A stretch of 42,870 nucleotides of DNA from Isotricha intestinalis (lineage: Eukaryota > Ciliophora > Litostomatea > Vestibuliferida > Isotrichidae): positions 1 through 42,870 of the forward strand of contig JAJJLU010003642.1 in the NCBI GenBank assembly GCA_023807065.1, read 5' to 3'. The notes under the pieces were generated by a model, which was given only the letters and a program-made list of their open reading frames with translations, was not told the DNA's origin and did not search any database. Shown piece after piece: positions 1 through 11,600 of this stretch (positions are counted from its first letter, which is position 1; each line of letters begins with the position of its first letter). The position numbers and the translations under genes are program-made.

Positions 1-1579
1 TTCTAATTGTTTCTTCATTTTTATAATATAATTTCATAAATTTTTTATTTATTTCATTTCTAATTTTAATTTTTTCTTTTTCATATTCTGTTAATACTCT
101 TTTATGAGTTTTCTTAGTTAATTCTAATATATCATTATCATTATTTTGTATACTCTTTCTTTTAATATCTGCATATATATTATCTACCACTGTCATTCTT
201 CTTATATTTTCTTTAATTCTTAAATCTTTTTGTTTTTGTTTTAAAACTTTTAAAATAATTTTTAATTGAATTTCATCTAAAGAAATAGAAGAAATTTTAA
301 TTAAATAATCGATTTGTTCATGTGTTAAAAATTTTGGGAAATGATGATATTCTAAATTAGTATTTAATTCTAATAAATTTCTAACTACCCAAATCATTCC
401 TTCATTTCTTGAGTCGTAACCATTTCTTAATATTTCCATATAATATTGTCTTTGTTCTTTTATTAATTCATTATTTATTTGTTTGAAATAACACATTTCA
501 TTTTCTATTCTTTTCATATCTTTTAAACAATTTTCTTTCTCTGAATCTATTATTTTCATATTTTTTACATATTCTTTTTTTGCATCTTTTATATTGTTTT
601 TTAATTCTTCATTTTTTTTCGATATTTCAAATGTTTTTATAAATGTTGATTTATGAAATTTTCCTTTTTTTTCATAATCATCTTGGAATCTTTCTAATAA
701 TGATTTTCTTTCATTATATAATTTATTAAAATTTTTTGTTAATTTTGATTGTTTATTATATATATCACTTAATTTTTGAGTTGTAATATTTTTTTCTTCT
801 TTTTTATCTTGAATATTATTATTTAAATCAATTAATTCTGAATGTAATTGTTTTTCATATTTTATTTTATCTTTTATAACTCTAGAATAATATTGATCAT
901 TAACATCTTTTGAATTCATTGCATTTAATGTTTTACTATCAACTCCTATATTTTCTTCTATATCTTTTTGATTTCTTGAATCAAATAAAGAATAACTATA
1001 TCTTGTCTTTGTTTTTATTATATTATTTTTTAATATACTTCCTTGATCTTTATTTCTTCTATTAAAAAAATCTTCTAAAATTTTATTTGATTTTGCTCCC
1101 TTTTCCATTAATTTATTATAATTTGATTTTTGAGTTAAAAGAGAATTTAATTGCTTTAATCTTTTTATTTCTTTTTTCATATTTATTTTTTTATATAAGT
1201 TTTTTAGTTTAATATATAATTCTTGTGGATTTTCTTTTGCAATATGTAAATTTTCTTTATCCCAATTTTCTAATTTTTTCATTAATAAAGAATAATTCTC
1301 TTTACTATCTTTAATACTTGTATTATTTTTTTTTATTTCATGATTTCTTGACTTTAAATTTATTTTAAGTTTTTTTTTCTTTCTTGAAAAATAACTTGAA
1401 TATATATCTTTTGAAATTGATTGATTATTAAATTTTTGAAGTGTTAAATCTGGAATTTCAGTATTAAACACTTTTGGACTTAAGTTTCTATCATATTGTG
1501 ATCTTGTATTAATTGTTGATAAATCTGTTATGTTACTACTTAATTTTTTTTTTATAGTATTTAATTTTCCAAAATCCAT
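1..1579 (-). CDS. Coiled-coil protein, N-terminal 526 residues (runs off window)
   Basis: The frame is open from an ATG at 1579 (reverse strand) to the window edge, giving 526 codons with no stop, so the C-terminus is missing. The first ~90 residues are basic and low-complexity. From about residue 90 the protein is Lys/Glu/Asn-rich with long predicted coiled coils. One segment at about residues 385-430 is less repetitive and looks folded: it contains EGMIWVVRNLLELNTN followed by FPKFLTHEQIDYLIKIS. I do not recognise a named family. Long coiled-coil proteins of this type are often cytoskeletal or ciliary, but that is only an inference here. It is divergent from clathrin heavy chain across 557 bases. 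Confidence 0.85.
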   Translation of the reverse strand, partial: MDFGKLNTIKKKLSSNITDLSTINTRSQYDRNLSPKVFNTEIPDLTLQKFNNQSISKDIYSSYFSRKKKKLKINLKSRNHEIKKNNTSIKDSKENYSLLMKKLENWDKENLHIAKENPQELYIKLKNLYKKINMKKEIKRLKQLNSLLTQKSNYNKLMEKGAKSNKILEDFFNRRNKDQGSILKNNIIKTKTRYSYSLFDSRNQKDIEENIGVDSKTLNAMNSKDVNDQYYSRVIKDKIKYEKQLHSELIDLNNNIQDKKEEKNITTQKLSDIYNKQSKLTKNFNKLYNERKSLLERFQDDYEKKGKFHKSTFIKTFEISKKNEELKNNIKDAKKEYVKNMKIIDSEKENCLKDMKRIENEMCYFKQINNELIKEQRQYYMEILRNGYDSRNEGMIWVVRNLLELNTNLEYHHFPKFLTHEQIDYLIKISSISLDEIQLKIILKVLKQKQKDLRIKENIRRMTVVDNIYADIKRKSIQNNDNDILELTKKTHKRVLTEYEKEKIKIRNEINKKFMKLYYKNEETIR

Positions 1580-2136
1580 TTTTACAATTTTTTTATAATA
1601 TATTCCTAATTAACAATTAATATTTTAACCATTTTATATAATAAAATAAATAGAAGATTTTAATTCTTTTTTTCTTTATTTTATAATTATATTAATAATG
1701 CCTAAATATATATAAAACTAAATAAATTAAAAATTCATTAAAAAATATAAAATATATAGTTTACAATATTCAGTTAATTATACATATAAACAAAAATTAA
1801 TGAATTAATTTTGAATTCTAAATTATAATATATTAAATAAATAGAAAAGAAGAAATATTAAATATAAAATATTTTTAAATGATTGTGATTCATATTCAAT
1901 TAATAAATCAATAGATTTTTCTCATCATAATCTAAATTAAGTGAAATTGATATTTCTTCAAAGATTTTATTACTTCAAAATTACAATGATAAAACTATAT
2001 TTAATAATTAATATTTATTTTTAAAAAAAAAATTAAAAAAAAAAATAAAAAATTTAAATATCATAGAAAAAAAATAAAAGAATGTGATAAAAAATATAAA
2101 TACATAGGATAAAAAAAATCTTATTACTGAAAAAAA
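1580..2136. other. Divergent intergenic region upstream of clathrin
   Basis: About 557 bases, strongly AT-rich, with poly(A) and poly(T) runs. It must hold promoters for the coiled-coil gene (minus) and clathrin (plus). A short reverse-strand open stretch at about 1900-1975 looks slightly protein-like but has no start and stops on both sides. I see no RNA gene or recognisable element. Confidence 0.5.
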
Positions 2137-5100
2137 ATGTCACAACAACTCCCAGTTCAAATGAAGGAAATAACAAACCTTCTTCAACATGGTTTTGATG
2201 CTTCTTTAATAAAGCACGGAACATTAACCTTTGAATCAGATAAATACATATGTGCAAAAGAAGTGGACCCACAAGGGAATGCAAATGTGATAGTATGTGA
2301 TGTGACAAAGAATTTTGAATTTTCAAAAAGAAAAATGTTAAAAGCAGAAGGAGTAATGATGCATCCAACAAGAAATGTAATGGCAGTAAGAGCTAAAAAT
2401 GACCAAAATAGTTTAATGATACAAGTATATGATTTAGATGCTAAATCAAAATTAAAAGATTTAACTGTCAATTATGATGTTACTTTCTGGACTTGGATTA
2501 ATAATTCTATTATTGGTTTAGTTTCACCTTCTTCAGTTTTTCTTTTAAGTATTGATGATATGAATTCTCCAGCAAAAAAAGTTTTTGATAGACAAGGTGC
2601 TTTAGCTAATTCAAATGTTTTTGTTATGAGATTAAAAGCTTCTGATAATTTACAATGGTTTACTCTTTCTGGTATTTCTGCTTCTCAAAATGCCCAAGGT
2701 CAAAAAATGGTCGTTGGATTTATTCAATTATTTAATACTCAACAAAACGCTTCTCAACCTATTGAAGGATTTTGCCCTTGTTTTGGTAATGTTAAATGCT
2801 TAGATGATACTCCTTGTAATTTATTAAGTTTTGTTGATAAGAAAGCTAATAATAATCAATATAAAATCATCGTCTCTGATATTTCTCCAGTTAAAAGAGT
2901 TAAAGTCAGTGCTGATGTTGCTATGACTGCAGATAATGATTTCCCTGTTTTAATGGATTTTGTAGAAAATTACGGTGTTTTATTTCTTGCCACAAATTCT
3001 GGAAATTTATATGTTTATGAAGTTTCAAAAGGTGTTTTAATTTTTAGATGTAAAATATCAGAAGATTCTCTCTTATTTTCTGCTAAGAATACTAATACTA
3101 ATGGAATGATATATATTAATAAATCTGGGAAAGTTTTAAATGTTGATGTTGATAGAAATAATTTCATTCCTTTTGTTATGAATTTCTGTAAAGGTGTTAA
3201 TGGTATTATGGAATTAGTTACTAGAATGGCAGGAAGATATAATTTACCAGGTGCTGAAAATATTTTTATGCAAGCTTTTCAAACTTTTATGCAACAAGGA
3301 AATTTCGTTGAAGCAGCTAAAATTGCAAGAGATACTCCCGGTGATACTTTAAGAAATATTAATACTATTAATACTTTTAAAAATTTACAAGGAAATCCAC
3401 AACCTATTTTAATTTATTTTCAAACTATGATGGAAAAAGGGAAATTAAATAAAATTGAATCTGTTGAAATGAGTCGTCCTTTAGTTGCTCAAAATAGAAC
3501 TGATTTACTTAATAAATGGTTTAATGAAAATAAATTTACTTGTTCTGAAGAATTAAGCGAATTAGTTAAAGGAGTTGATCAAAATTTATCACTTAAAATT
3601 TTAATGGCAAGTGGAAGTGCTTCGGCGCATGAGAAAATAATAGAAGCATTTGCATCTGCTGGTCAAGTAGATAAAATATTACCTTATTGTAATCAAAATA
3701 ATTATTCTCCCGATTGGGTTAATTTACTTAAAAATATTGTTAATAGTAATCCACAAGCTGCTGCTAATTTATGTAAATTAATTTGTAATAGAAATACTGG
3801 AACTAAGTTAATTGATGTTAATCAAATTGTGGAAATTTTCCAAAGCAGACAAAAAATTCAAGAATTAACTTCTTTTATGGTAGAATATTTAAAAGGAAAT
3901 TTACCAGAAGATGCTTATTTACAAACTAAAATTTTAGAATTAAATTTATATGAAAATACTAAAGCTGCATCAATGATTTTGGAATCTAATGTTTTCACTC
4001 ATTATGATAAAAAGAAAATTGCGGAAATTTGTGAAAAAATGGGATTATATCAAGTTTGTCTTGAAAATTATACTGATGTTAATGATATTAAAAGAATTAT
4101 TGCTAGAGCTAATATGATTAATCCAGAATATTTAGTTAATTATTTAGGAAGATTAACTCCTGAAAATTGTTTAATTTGCTTACATGAATTATTACATTTA
4201 AATCCAATTCAAAATTTAAATGTTGTTATTGAAGCTGCTGTAAGATATTCACAAAGAATTCCTTTAAGTGAATTAGTTAAATTATTTGAATCATATGGTA
4301 ATTATAATGGATTATATATGTTTTTAAATAGAATAATTTCTCAAGTCAATGATCCTGAAATAATGTATAAATATATTTGTGCTGGAGTAATAACAAATAA
4401 TTTCCAAGAAGTATGTAGAATAGTAAAAGATTTTGATACATATGATCCTCAAAAAGTTTTAGAATTTTTCTTAGAAAAAAAATTAGTTGATCCCAGACCA
4501 TTAATAATTTTATGTGATAAACATGATTATATTGAACAATTAACAAAATACTTATATAAAAATAAATTAACAAGATTCCTTGAAAATTACGTTTTTACAT
4601 TAAGACCACAATCATGTCCACGTATAATAGGAACATTACTTGATGAAGAATGTGATGAAAATTATATAAAACAAATATTAAACACAGTTCGTGGTTCATG
4701 CCCAATAGAACCATTAGTAGATGAAGTATTAAAAAGACATAAATTAAAATTAATTCAGAAATTTCTTGAAGATAGAGCAGATGAAGGAAATCCAACTCCA
4801 GCATTACATAATGCATTAGCAATGATATATGTAGAAACAAATAATAATGCAAAAGATTATTTAATGAATAATAAATATTATGATCCTAAAGTAGTTGGTC
4901 AATATTGTGAAGATAGAGATCCTCAATTAGCCCTTTTAGCTTATAAGAAAGCAGGAGGAACTTGTGATGATGAATTAATTGCTTTAACTAATAAAAATGC
5001 TATGTATAGAGCTCAAGCACAATATCTTGTTGAAAGTTTAAATCCTGAATTATGGAAAAAAGTCCTTGTTGAAGAAAATGAACATAAGAAAGCTGTTACT

Positions 5101-7320
5101 GATCAAGTCATTCAGGTTATTTTACCTAATACTAGAAATCCTGACGAAGTTTCTGTTACTGTTAAAGCTTTTATTGAAGCTGGTTTACAAGCTGATTTAA
5201 TGGATTTACTTGAAAAATTAGTTTTACATAATAATGAATTTTCTAAAAATAAATCACTTCAAAATTTACTTATTTTAACTGCAATAACAACTGATGGTAC
5301 TAAAGTAAAAGCATTTTTAACAAGATTAGATGAATATGATGGAGGAGATATAGCAATTAAATGTATTGAAAATGGTTTATATGAAGAAGCATTTTATATC
5401 TATGATCAAAAGACAAAAGAGCCTTCATTAGCAATAGATGTATTAATAAAATATATAAATGATTTGAAAAGAGCTACAATTTATGCTGAAAAAATAAATG
5501 CTCCTGAAGTTTGGGGTAAATTGGGTAGAGCTCTTTTAATTAATGAAACTGTTGATGAAGCAATTGATGCATTTATCAAAGCAAATGATCCTGAAATGTA
5601 TGCTGATGTTATTAATGCTGCTGAAAGACAAGGTAAATTTGAAGAATTAATTAAATTTTTAACTATGGCTCGTGCTATAAAGAAAGATAAATTTATTGAT
5701 TGTGAATTAGTTTATTCATTATCAAGATGTAATAAATTAGCTGAATTAGAAACTTTATTAGGTCAAAGTAATATCAGTGATTTAAATACAATTGGTGATA
5801 GATTATATGATGAGAAATTTTATGAACCTGCTAAAATAATTTATGAACATTTAGGTAATAATGCTAGATTAGCATCTTGTTATGTTAATTTAAAAAATTA
5901 TACTCAAGCTCTTGTTGCAGCAAAAAAATCAAATACTCAAAAATGTTGGAAAGAAGTTTGTTTTGCTTGTGTAAAAGCAGGAGAATTTAAATTAGCTGCT
6001 CAAGCAGGAAATAATGTTATTCAAGTAGCTGATATTGTAGATGAAGTAATTCAAGAATATGAAAAATATGGGGCTTATAATGAATTAATTTCACTTTTTG
6101 AAAGTAATTTAGTAGGAGAGAGAAATCATATCATTACTGAATTAGGTATTTTATATGCAAAATATTTACCTGAAAAATTAATGGATCATTGTAGAAATTA
6201 TTATCAAAATATGAATGTTCCAAAAGTTATTAGAGTTTGTGAACAAAATTATTTATGGGAAGAAGTTGTTTTTCTTTACAGTCACTATAATGGTTATGAT
6301 AATGCTTTAACTACTATGATTGAACATTCTCCTTTATGTTGGAAACATGATTTATATTGTCAAGTATTGACAAAAGTTACTAATTCAAATTTATATAATG
6401 AATCCATTAGATTTTATGTCAGCGAACAACCTCAATTATTAAATGATATGTTAAAAGTAATTTCATCAAAAGTTGATTTATCAACAACTGTAAATGAATT
6501 AAGAAAATTAGGTGCTTTACCACTTGCAGTACCATTTTTAAAAAGTGTTCAATCTAATAATAATTATGATGTGAATGAAGCACTAAATGAAATTTTTGTT
6601 GAAGAAGAAGACCCAGAATCACTTAAAAATTCAATTTTAGAATTTTCATCCTTTGATCAAATTCCCTTAGCAAAAAAAATAGAAAATCATCCATTATTAG
6701 AATTCCGTCGTATATCAGCATTAGTATATAGAGCAAATAAAAAATATAATGAATCAATAGAAATATCAAAAAAATTAGAATTTTATAAAGATGCAATAGA
6801 CACAGCATTAGAAAGTCAAAAACCAGAATTAGTAGATGAATTACTAAGATTTTTTGCTAAAATTGGAGATAAAGAATGTTTTGCTGCATGTTTATATACA
6901 TGTTATGAATTTGTTAAACCAGATGTTGCAATGGAATTAGCATGGAGACATAATATGATGGAATTTGTTATGCCTTTTATGATTCAAACTGTAAGAGATT
7001 TAACTAAGAGAATGGATCATATGCAAATGAAAGCAGATATTAAAGATGAAAAAGAAAAAAAAGAAAAAGAAGAACAAAGTACTCAAGGTTTAGATATGAA
7101 TATGATGATGAATAGTAATTCATTAATGGTTTATCAAGGTGGTATGGGAATGAATAATAATCAAGGAATGGGAATGAACAATATGAATATGGGAATGAAT
7201 AATATGAATATGGGAATGAATAATATGAATATGGGAATGAATAATATGAATATGGGAATGAATAATATGAATCCTGGAATGGGAAATATGGGAAATATGG
7301 GAATGGGAGGAATGATGTAA
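2137..7320 (+). CDS. CLTC: Clathrin heavy chain
   Basis: Full-length clathrin heavy chain of 1727 residues (human about 1675), the triskelion leg that builds coats on endocytic, trans-Golgi and endosomal vesicles. The N-terminal ~330 residues form the seven-blade beta-propeller that binds adaptor clathrin boxes. Residues from about 360 to 1600 are the alpha-helical clathrin heavy chain repeats of the leg. The trimerisation region is recognisable near residues 1580-1625 (CFAACLYTCYEFVKPDV followed by AWRHNMMEFVMPF). After a charged KEKKEKEE stretch the tail is unusual: a Met/Gly/Asn-rich sequence with five near-identical 7-residue repeats, where other clathrins have a QLM-type or Gly/Pro/Tyr tail. 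The ATG at 2137 starts the conserved propeller directly. VPS26 follows 187 bases downstream on the same strand. Confidence 0.98.
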   Translation: MSQQLPVQMKEITNLLQHGFDASLIKHGTLTFESDKYICAKEVDPQGNANVIVCDVTKNFEFSKRKMLKAEGVMMHPTRNVMAVRAKNDQNSLMIQVYDLDAKSKLKDLTVNYDVTFWTWINNSIIGLVSPSSVFLLSIDDMNSPAKKVFDRQGALANSNVFVMRLKASDNLQWFTLSGISASQNAQGQKMVVGFIQLFNTQQNASQPIEGFCPCFGNVKCLDDTPCNLLSFVDKKANNNQYKIIVSDISPVKRVKVSADVAMTADNDFPVLMDFVENYGVLFLATNSGNLYVYEVSKGVLIFRCKISEDSLLFSAKNTNTNGMIYINKSGKVLNVDVDRNNFIPFVMNFCKGVNGIMELVTRMAGRYNLPGAENIFMQAFQTFMQQGNFVEAAKIARDTPGDTLRNINTINTFKNLQGNPQPILIYFQTMMEKGKLNKIESVEMSRPLVAQNRTDLLNKWFNENKFTCSEELSELVKGVDQNLSLKILMASGSASAHEKIIEAFASAGQVDKILPYCNQNNYSPDWVNLLKNIVNSNPQAAANLCKLICNRNTGTKLIDVNQIVEIFQSRQKIQELTSFMVEYLKGNLPEDAYLQTKILELNLYENTKAASMILESNVFTHYDKKKIAEICEKMGLYQVCLENYTDVNDIKRIIARANMINPEYLVNYLGRLTPENCLICLHELLHLNPIQNLNVVIEAAVRYSQRIPLSELVKLFESYGNYNGLYMFLNRIISQVNDPEIMYKYICAGVITNNFQEVCRIVKDFDTYDPQKVLEFFLEKKLVDPRPLIILCDKHDYIEQLTKYLYKNKLTRFLENYVFTLRPQSCPRIIGTLLDEECDENYIKQILNTVRGSCPIEPLVDEVLKRHKLKLIQKFLEDRADEGNPTPALHNALAMIYVETNNNAKDYLMNNKYYDPKVVGQYCEDRDPQLALLAYKKAGGTCDDELIALTNKNAMYRAQAQYLVESLNPELWKKVLVEENEHKKAVTDQVIQVILPNTRNPDEVSVTVKAFIEAGLQADLMDLLEKLVLHNNEFSKNKSLQNLLILTAITTDGTKVKAFLTRLDEYDGGDIAIKCIENGLYEEAFYIYDQKTKEPSLAIDVLIKYINDLKRATIYAEKINAPEVWGKLGRALLINETVDEAIDAFIKANDPEMYADVINAAERQGKFEELIKFLTMARAIKKDKFIDCELVYSLSRCNKLAELETLLGQSNISDLNTIGDRLYDEKFYEPAKIIYEHLGNNARLASCYVNLKNYTQALVAAKKSNTQKCWKEVCFACVKAGEFKLAAQAGNNVIQVADIVDEVIQEYEKYGAYNELISLFESNLVGERNHIITELGILYAKYLPEKLMDHCRNYYQNMNVPKVIRVCEQNYLWEEVVFLYSHYNGYDNALTTMIEHSPLCWKHDLYCQVLTKVTNSNLYNESIRFYVSEQPQLLNDMLKVISSKVDLSTTVNELRKLGALPLAVPFLKSVQSNNNYDVNEALNEIFVEEEDPESLKNSILEFSSFDQIPLAKKIENHPLLEFRRISALVYRANKKYNESIEISKKLEFYKDAIDTALESQKPELVDELLRFFAKIGDKECFAACLYTCYEFVKPDVAMELAWRHNMMEFVMPFMIQTVRDLTKRMDHMQMKADIKDEKEKKEKEEQSTQGLDMNMMMNSNSLMVYQGGMGMNNNQGMGMNNMNMGMNNMNMGMNNMNMGMNNMNMGMNNMNPGMGNMGNMGMGGMM
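7168..7272 (+). repeat. 21-base tandem repeat coding MGMNNMN, five copies
   Basis: Five consecutive 21-base units encode Met-Gly-Met-Asn-Asn-Met-Asn at the C-terminus of clathrin heavy chain. The units are nearly identical in DNA (the first has AAC for AAT), and degenerate M/G/N units flank them. Such identity suggests recent expansion and possible length variation between alleles. Confidence 0.9.
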
Positions 7321-7507
7321 ATCATTTTTTATTTCTTATGTTTTTCATATTTTCTTCATATTTAAATTTAGATTTAGAAAAAAAATATTAAATAAAAAAA
7401 AGAATTAATTTTTAAATTTTTTTATTTTATTATTATTAATAACATAATAAAATATAATTGAATCAATTATTAAATTGGAAAGATAATAAAAAAAATATTT
7501 TAAAAAA

Positions 7508-8461
7508 ATGTTTTCAGGGATTTTCACAAAGCCTCAAGTAGACATAATAATAGATGAAGTGCCTAACAGAAAAAAGGCTAAAATATATGAATTAGATGGA
7601 TCAATAACACGTCTTCCATTATTATATGATCAAGAAGATGTTTCAGGTAGAGTAATATTAAAATTACCAGCAGGGAAAACATTTGAACACAAGGGAATAA
7701 AAATAGAATTAATGGGAGCAATTCAAAGTATATCAGATCCAAATGACACATTAAAATTTATTTCATTAACATCTGAATTAGAATCAATTCAAATATTATC
7801 AAAAGAAACAAATACTTATAATTTTAAATTTTCACAAGTACAAAAACAATATGAAACATATCGTGGGAAATTACGTAATATAATATATCAATTAAAATTA
7901 ACAATAGATACTTCATTTAGAACATTAACATTTACTCAAGAATTTGGAGTATATAATATAGAAAAGCCTTTAATATTAAGTCAAGATAACAATCCAATAA
8001 AATTAGAAGTTGGAATAGAAGATTGGCTTCAATTAATTTTTGAAGTAGATGCAAGAAATTATGATATCAAAGGAATGATTGTAGGTAAAGTAACTTTTAA
8101 GAAAGTTTCTATTAGATTAACATCAATGGAAGTTCAAATTATTAAAAAAGAAACTTATAATGTTCAAGGTGTTGAACCTATTAATCAAGTTATTATTGCT
8201 TATGAAATTATGGATGGTGGTCCTATTAAAAATGAAGTTATTCCTATTAGATTCTATTTAAAACCTTATGGATTCACTCCTTCTATTGATAATGCTAATA
8301 ATAGATTAAGTGTTCAATATTTAATTAGTCTTGTTCTTGTGGATATTGAAGGAAGAAAATACTTTAAAAAACATGAAATTACTCTTCATAGAATTGAAAA
8401 ACCTACTCTTGAAAAAAAAAATGATATTGAAGTTATTAGAGATGAAGAAAAAAAAGAATAA
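7508..8461 (+). CDS. VPS26: Retromer subunit VPS26
   Basis: 317 residues, close to human VPS26A (about 327). VPS26 is an arrestin-fold subunit of retromer that binds VPS35 and helps recover receptors from endosomes. The N-terminal arrestin half is clear: residues 1-60 include IYELDGSITRLPLLYDQEDVSG, and FEHKGIKIELMGAIQ follows. The segment TYRGKLRNIIYQLKLTI and the linker FGVYNIEKPLI also match the family. The C-terminal arrestin half runs from about residue 165 and includes VGKVTFKKVSIRLTSMEVQIIKKET and the PINQ/IPIRFYL segment. The C-terminal ~15 residues are charged. It lies downstream of clathrin on the same strand and converges with the kinase gene, with 156 bases between stops. Confidence 0.97.
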   Translation: MFSGIFTKPQVDIIIDEVPNRKKAKIYELDGSITRLPLLYDQEDVSGRVILKLPAGKTFEHKGIKIELMGAIQSISDPNDTLKFISLTSELESIQILSKETNTYNFKFSQVQKQYETYRGKLRNIIYQLKLTIDTSFRTLTFTQEFGVYNIEKPLILSQDNNPIKLEVGIEDWLQLIFEVDARNYDIKGMIVGKVTFKKVSIRLTSMEVQIIKKETYNVQGVEPINQVIIAYEIMDGGPIKNEVIPIRFYLKPYGFTPSIDNANNRLSVQYLISLVLVDIEGRKYFKKHEITLHRIEKPTLEKKNDIEVIRDEEKKE

Positions 8462-8617
8462 TAATCATTTATTTTTTTTGTGTTTTTTATTTAAAATAAT
8501 ATTTAGTATAAAAAATGAAAAATTTGTTTTTGATAATTTAATTTGTTTTCATTGATAAAAAAATATAAAAACTAAACTTTTAAAAATGTAATAATATATC
8601 AAATAAAAAACATATTA

Positions 8618-11600
8618 TTAATAACAATACTTTACCAATAAATAATAACTTGCAGTTGCATAATTTTTTTCATTATTATGTAAACATTCTCTAACATATG
8701 GTTTTAAATATCCTAATTTAACAAGCTCATTTAAAGCATCTTCACAAATAACTTTTTTTTTTTCTTTATATTCTTTTTTAATGAAATTATCTTCAATTTC
8801 ATTATTAGGACTAAAAGGTTTACTTTTTCCTTTATTATAAAAACTATTATTATTATAAGGAGAAGGACTAATATTATTATAAGGAGAAGGACTCATATTA
8901 TTATAAGGAGAAGGACTCATATTATTATAAGGAGAAGGACTCATATTATTATAAATTTTTTTTTCATTTGAATCCATTGATATAACAACACCATTATCAA
9001 TTTCTCCATTATTATTTAATTCATATATTCTATTAATTTCTTTAACTTTAACAGAAAATTTAATTACATTATTTTTAATTATTAATTCTTTATTATTATT
9101 ATCTATAATACTTTCATCATTATTATCTGGTTCAATACTAGAATTAAAAGGAGCTAAAATAAAACTTTTAGTTTTAACATTTTTACTTTCATTTTCTAAA
9201 TCAGTATCTAAATTTCTAATATTGAAATTTTCAATCATATCATCTTTATTATTTGGATTTCTATAATCAACATTACTTTTAGCTAAAAGAATTCTCTCGG
9301 TATTAGTGAATAAATTATAAGAAAAATTATTCTCAACTTGAACATCAATAAGCCAAGGATGAAAGAGAATTTCTTGAATAGAAATTCTTTTTTTAGGATC
9401 GACTTCAAAAATAGATTTTAATAAATGATTAGCTTCATTAGAAACATCATTAATAATTTTATAATTTCCTTTCATAATAACATCATGTAATTCTTTTAAG
9501 TTATTTCCTTTAAAAGGAACAGTTCCAGATAACATAGCATATAAAACAACACCAGAAGACCAAACATCAACTCCATAACCTACATAACCTTTTCCCTTTA
9601 AAATTTCTGGAGCAATATATGTTGGAGTTCCACATTGTTCATATATTTTATCATTATTATTTATTCTTTTTGATACTCCAAAATCACATATTTTTATTTT
9701 ATTATCTAAATCTATTAATATATTATCTAATTTTATATCTCTGTGTATTATATTGTGATTGTGAATATATTGTATTCCTAATATTATTTGTTTATAAATA
9801 TATTTTGCTGTTTGTTCATTTAATTTATTTCTTTTTCTTATATATGATAATAAATCTCCTGCACATATATATTCCATTACTATACATATATGCTTTTGAG
9901 TTTCATATGTTTCAAAAAATTTTACTATATAATCTGAAGATGATAATGTTTTCATTATTGATGTTTCTATTTGAATTTTTGATTTTTGACGTTCTGTTAT
10001 TATTTTACTTTTATTTATTGATTTTATTGCTACTAATCTTCCTGTTAAAGTATGAAGTGATAAATTTACTTTTCCAAAAGCTCCTTTTCCTAATAATCTA
10101 CCATATTTATAAAATTTCATTTTTGTTGAAGGATATATTCCATTTTTATTAAAGTATTCTTTTATATATGAAGATATTCTATCTTTATCTTTTGAATATA
10201 AAATATATTTTTCTTTTGTTGTACTTTGAGTGGAATCCATTGATTCATTTATATTGATATTATTATTATTATCTACATTTGAATTTAAATAATTAAGTAA
10301 ATTGTCTTTTAAATTTTCTTCTGATTCTATATCACGGTCTGGAATTTCATTTTTTTCTTTTGAATTTGAATCTGAGTTTTTTAATATTTTTGAATTTTCT
10401 TTTTGATCTTTTTTTTCATTTATTTTTGGCTTTGATTTATTTGATTTGTTTACTTTTATTGATGATGGAATTTTTATTATTTCAGAATAATCATTTTTAT
10501 TCTTTTCTGATATTTCACTTTCATTTTTTTTTATTTCACTTATATTTATTACATTATTTTTTACACTATTTGTTGATACTAATATTTTCCCTTTTGTTGA
10601 AGTATTTTTTTCACTAAAACTTATTTTATCTAATTTTTTTAATTTTTGATTTATATTTTTATCATCTAATTTTTCTAAAACTATAATTTTCTTTTCTGAA
10701 ATTTTATTTTTAATAAATATATTTTCTTTTGAATTATTTTTTGAAGGTTCTTTAGAATTTGAAATTGAATTTAATTTCATTTTTGTAGAATCATTTATTT
10801 GAATTTTATTAATTCCAATCGAAGATTTTTGATTATAAGGTTTAATAATATTTTCAAAATTATTTTTTTCTAATCTTTGACTCAAAGGACTTGATTCAAT
10901 AAAATTATTAATTTTATTTTTTAAATGAATATTAATATTACTATTATTATTACTTATATTACAAACATTATTATTTTCAACAGAATTTTTTCTTGAATTA
11001 CTTTGAGTTTGAAAAGTAGTTTTATTTTGAACATTTAATTTATATTTAATAGATTTATTATTTAATTTATAAATTGAATTTAAATGATTGAATATTTGAT
11101 TATTTTTCAAATGACTTTGTAAAATTAAATTATTTGGTTTATTTTGAAGAGTATTAAAATTTTTAATTATTGATTTATGTTTATTTGTTGAAGAAGACAA
11201 ATATTTAGGAACTAAATAATTTTCTCTATTTGAATGAATTATAGAATTTTTTTCTTCATCTTCTAAAATAGAATTTTCTCTTTTTTGGAAATTATTAAAC
11301 AAAATATTTTTAGGAAAAGTATCTAAAGTAATTTTACTTTTTATTTTTTTATTAAAATTTGAATGAGGCACATAATTATTTAAATTTGAAGATGTGAAAT
11401 TATTATTATTATTAATTGAAGTATTTGTTAAATGTGTACTATTATTTATTAATGTATTTCCCATTGTTATTGATTTTTTTTCTTTTAATTTTATTATTTT
11501 TCTTTTTAGTAATTTGTCACTATTTTTTTCATTTGATCTTGTTTTATAAATTATATTTGAATTTTGGTTTATTCTATTTAATTCTATATTTATACTTGGA

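Noticed and set aside
1900..1975. Reverse-strand protein-like stretch in the spacer before clathrin
   Set aside because: About 24 codons, no start, stops on both sides; too short to separate from chance.
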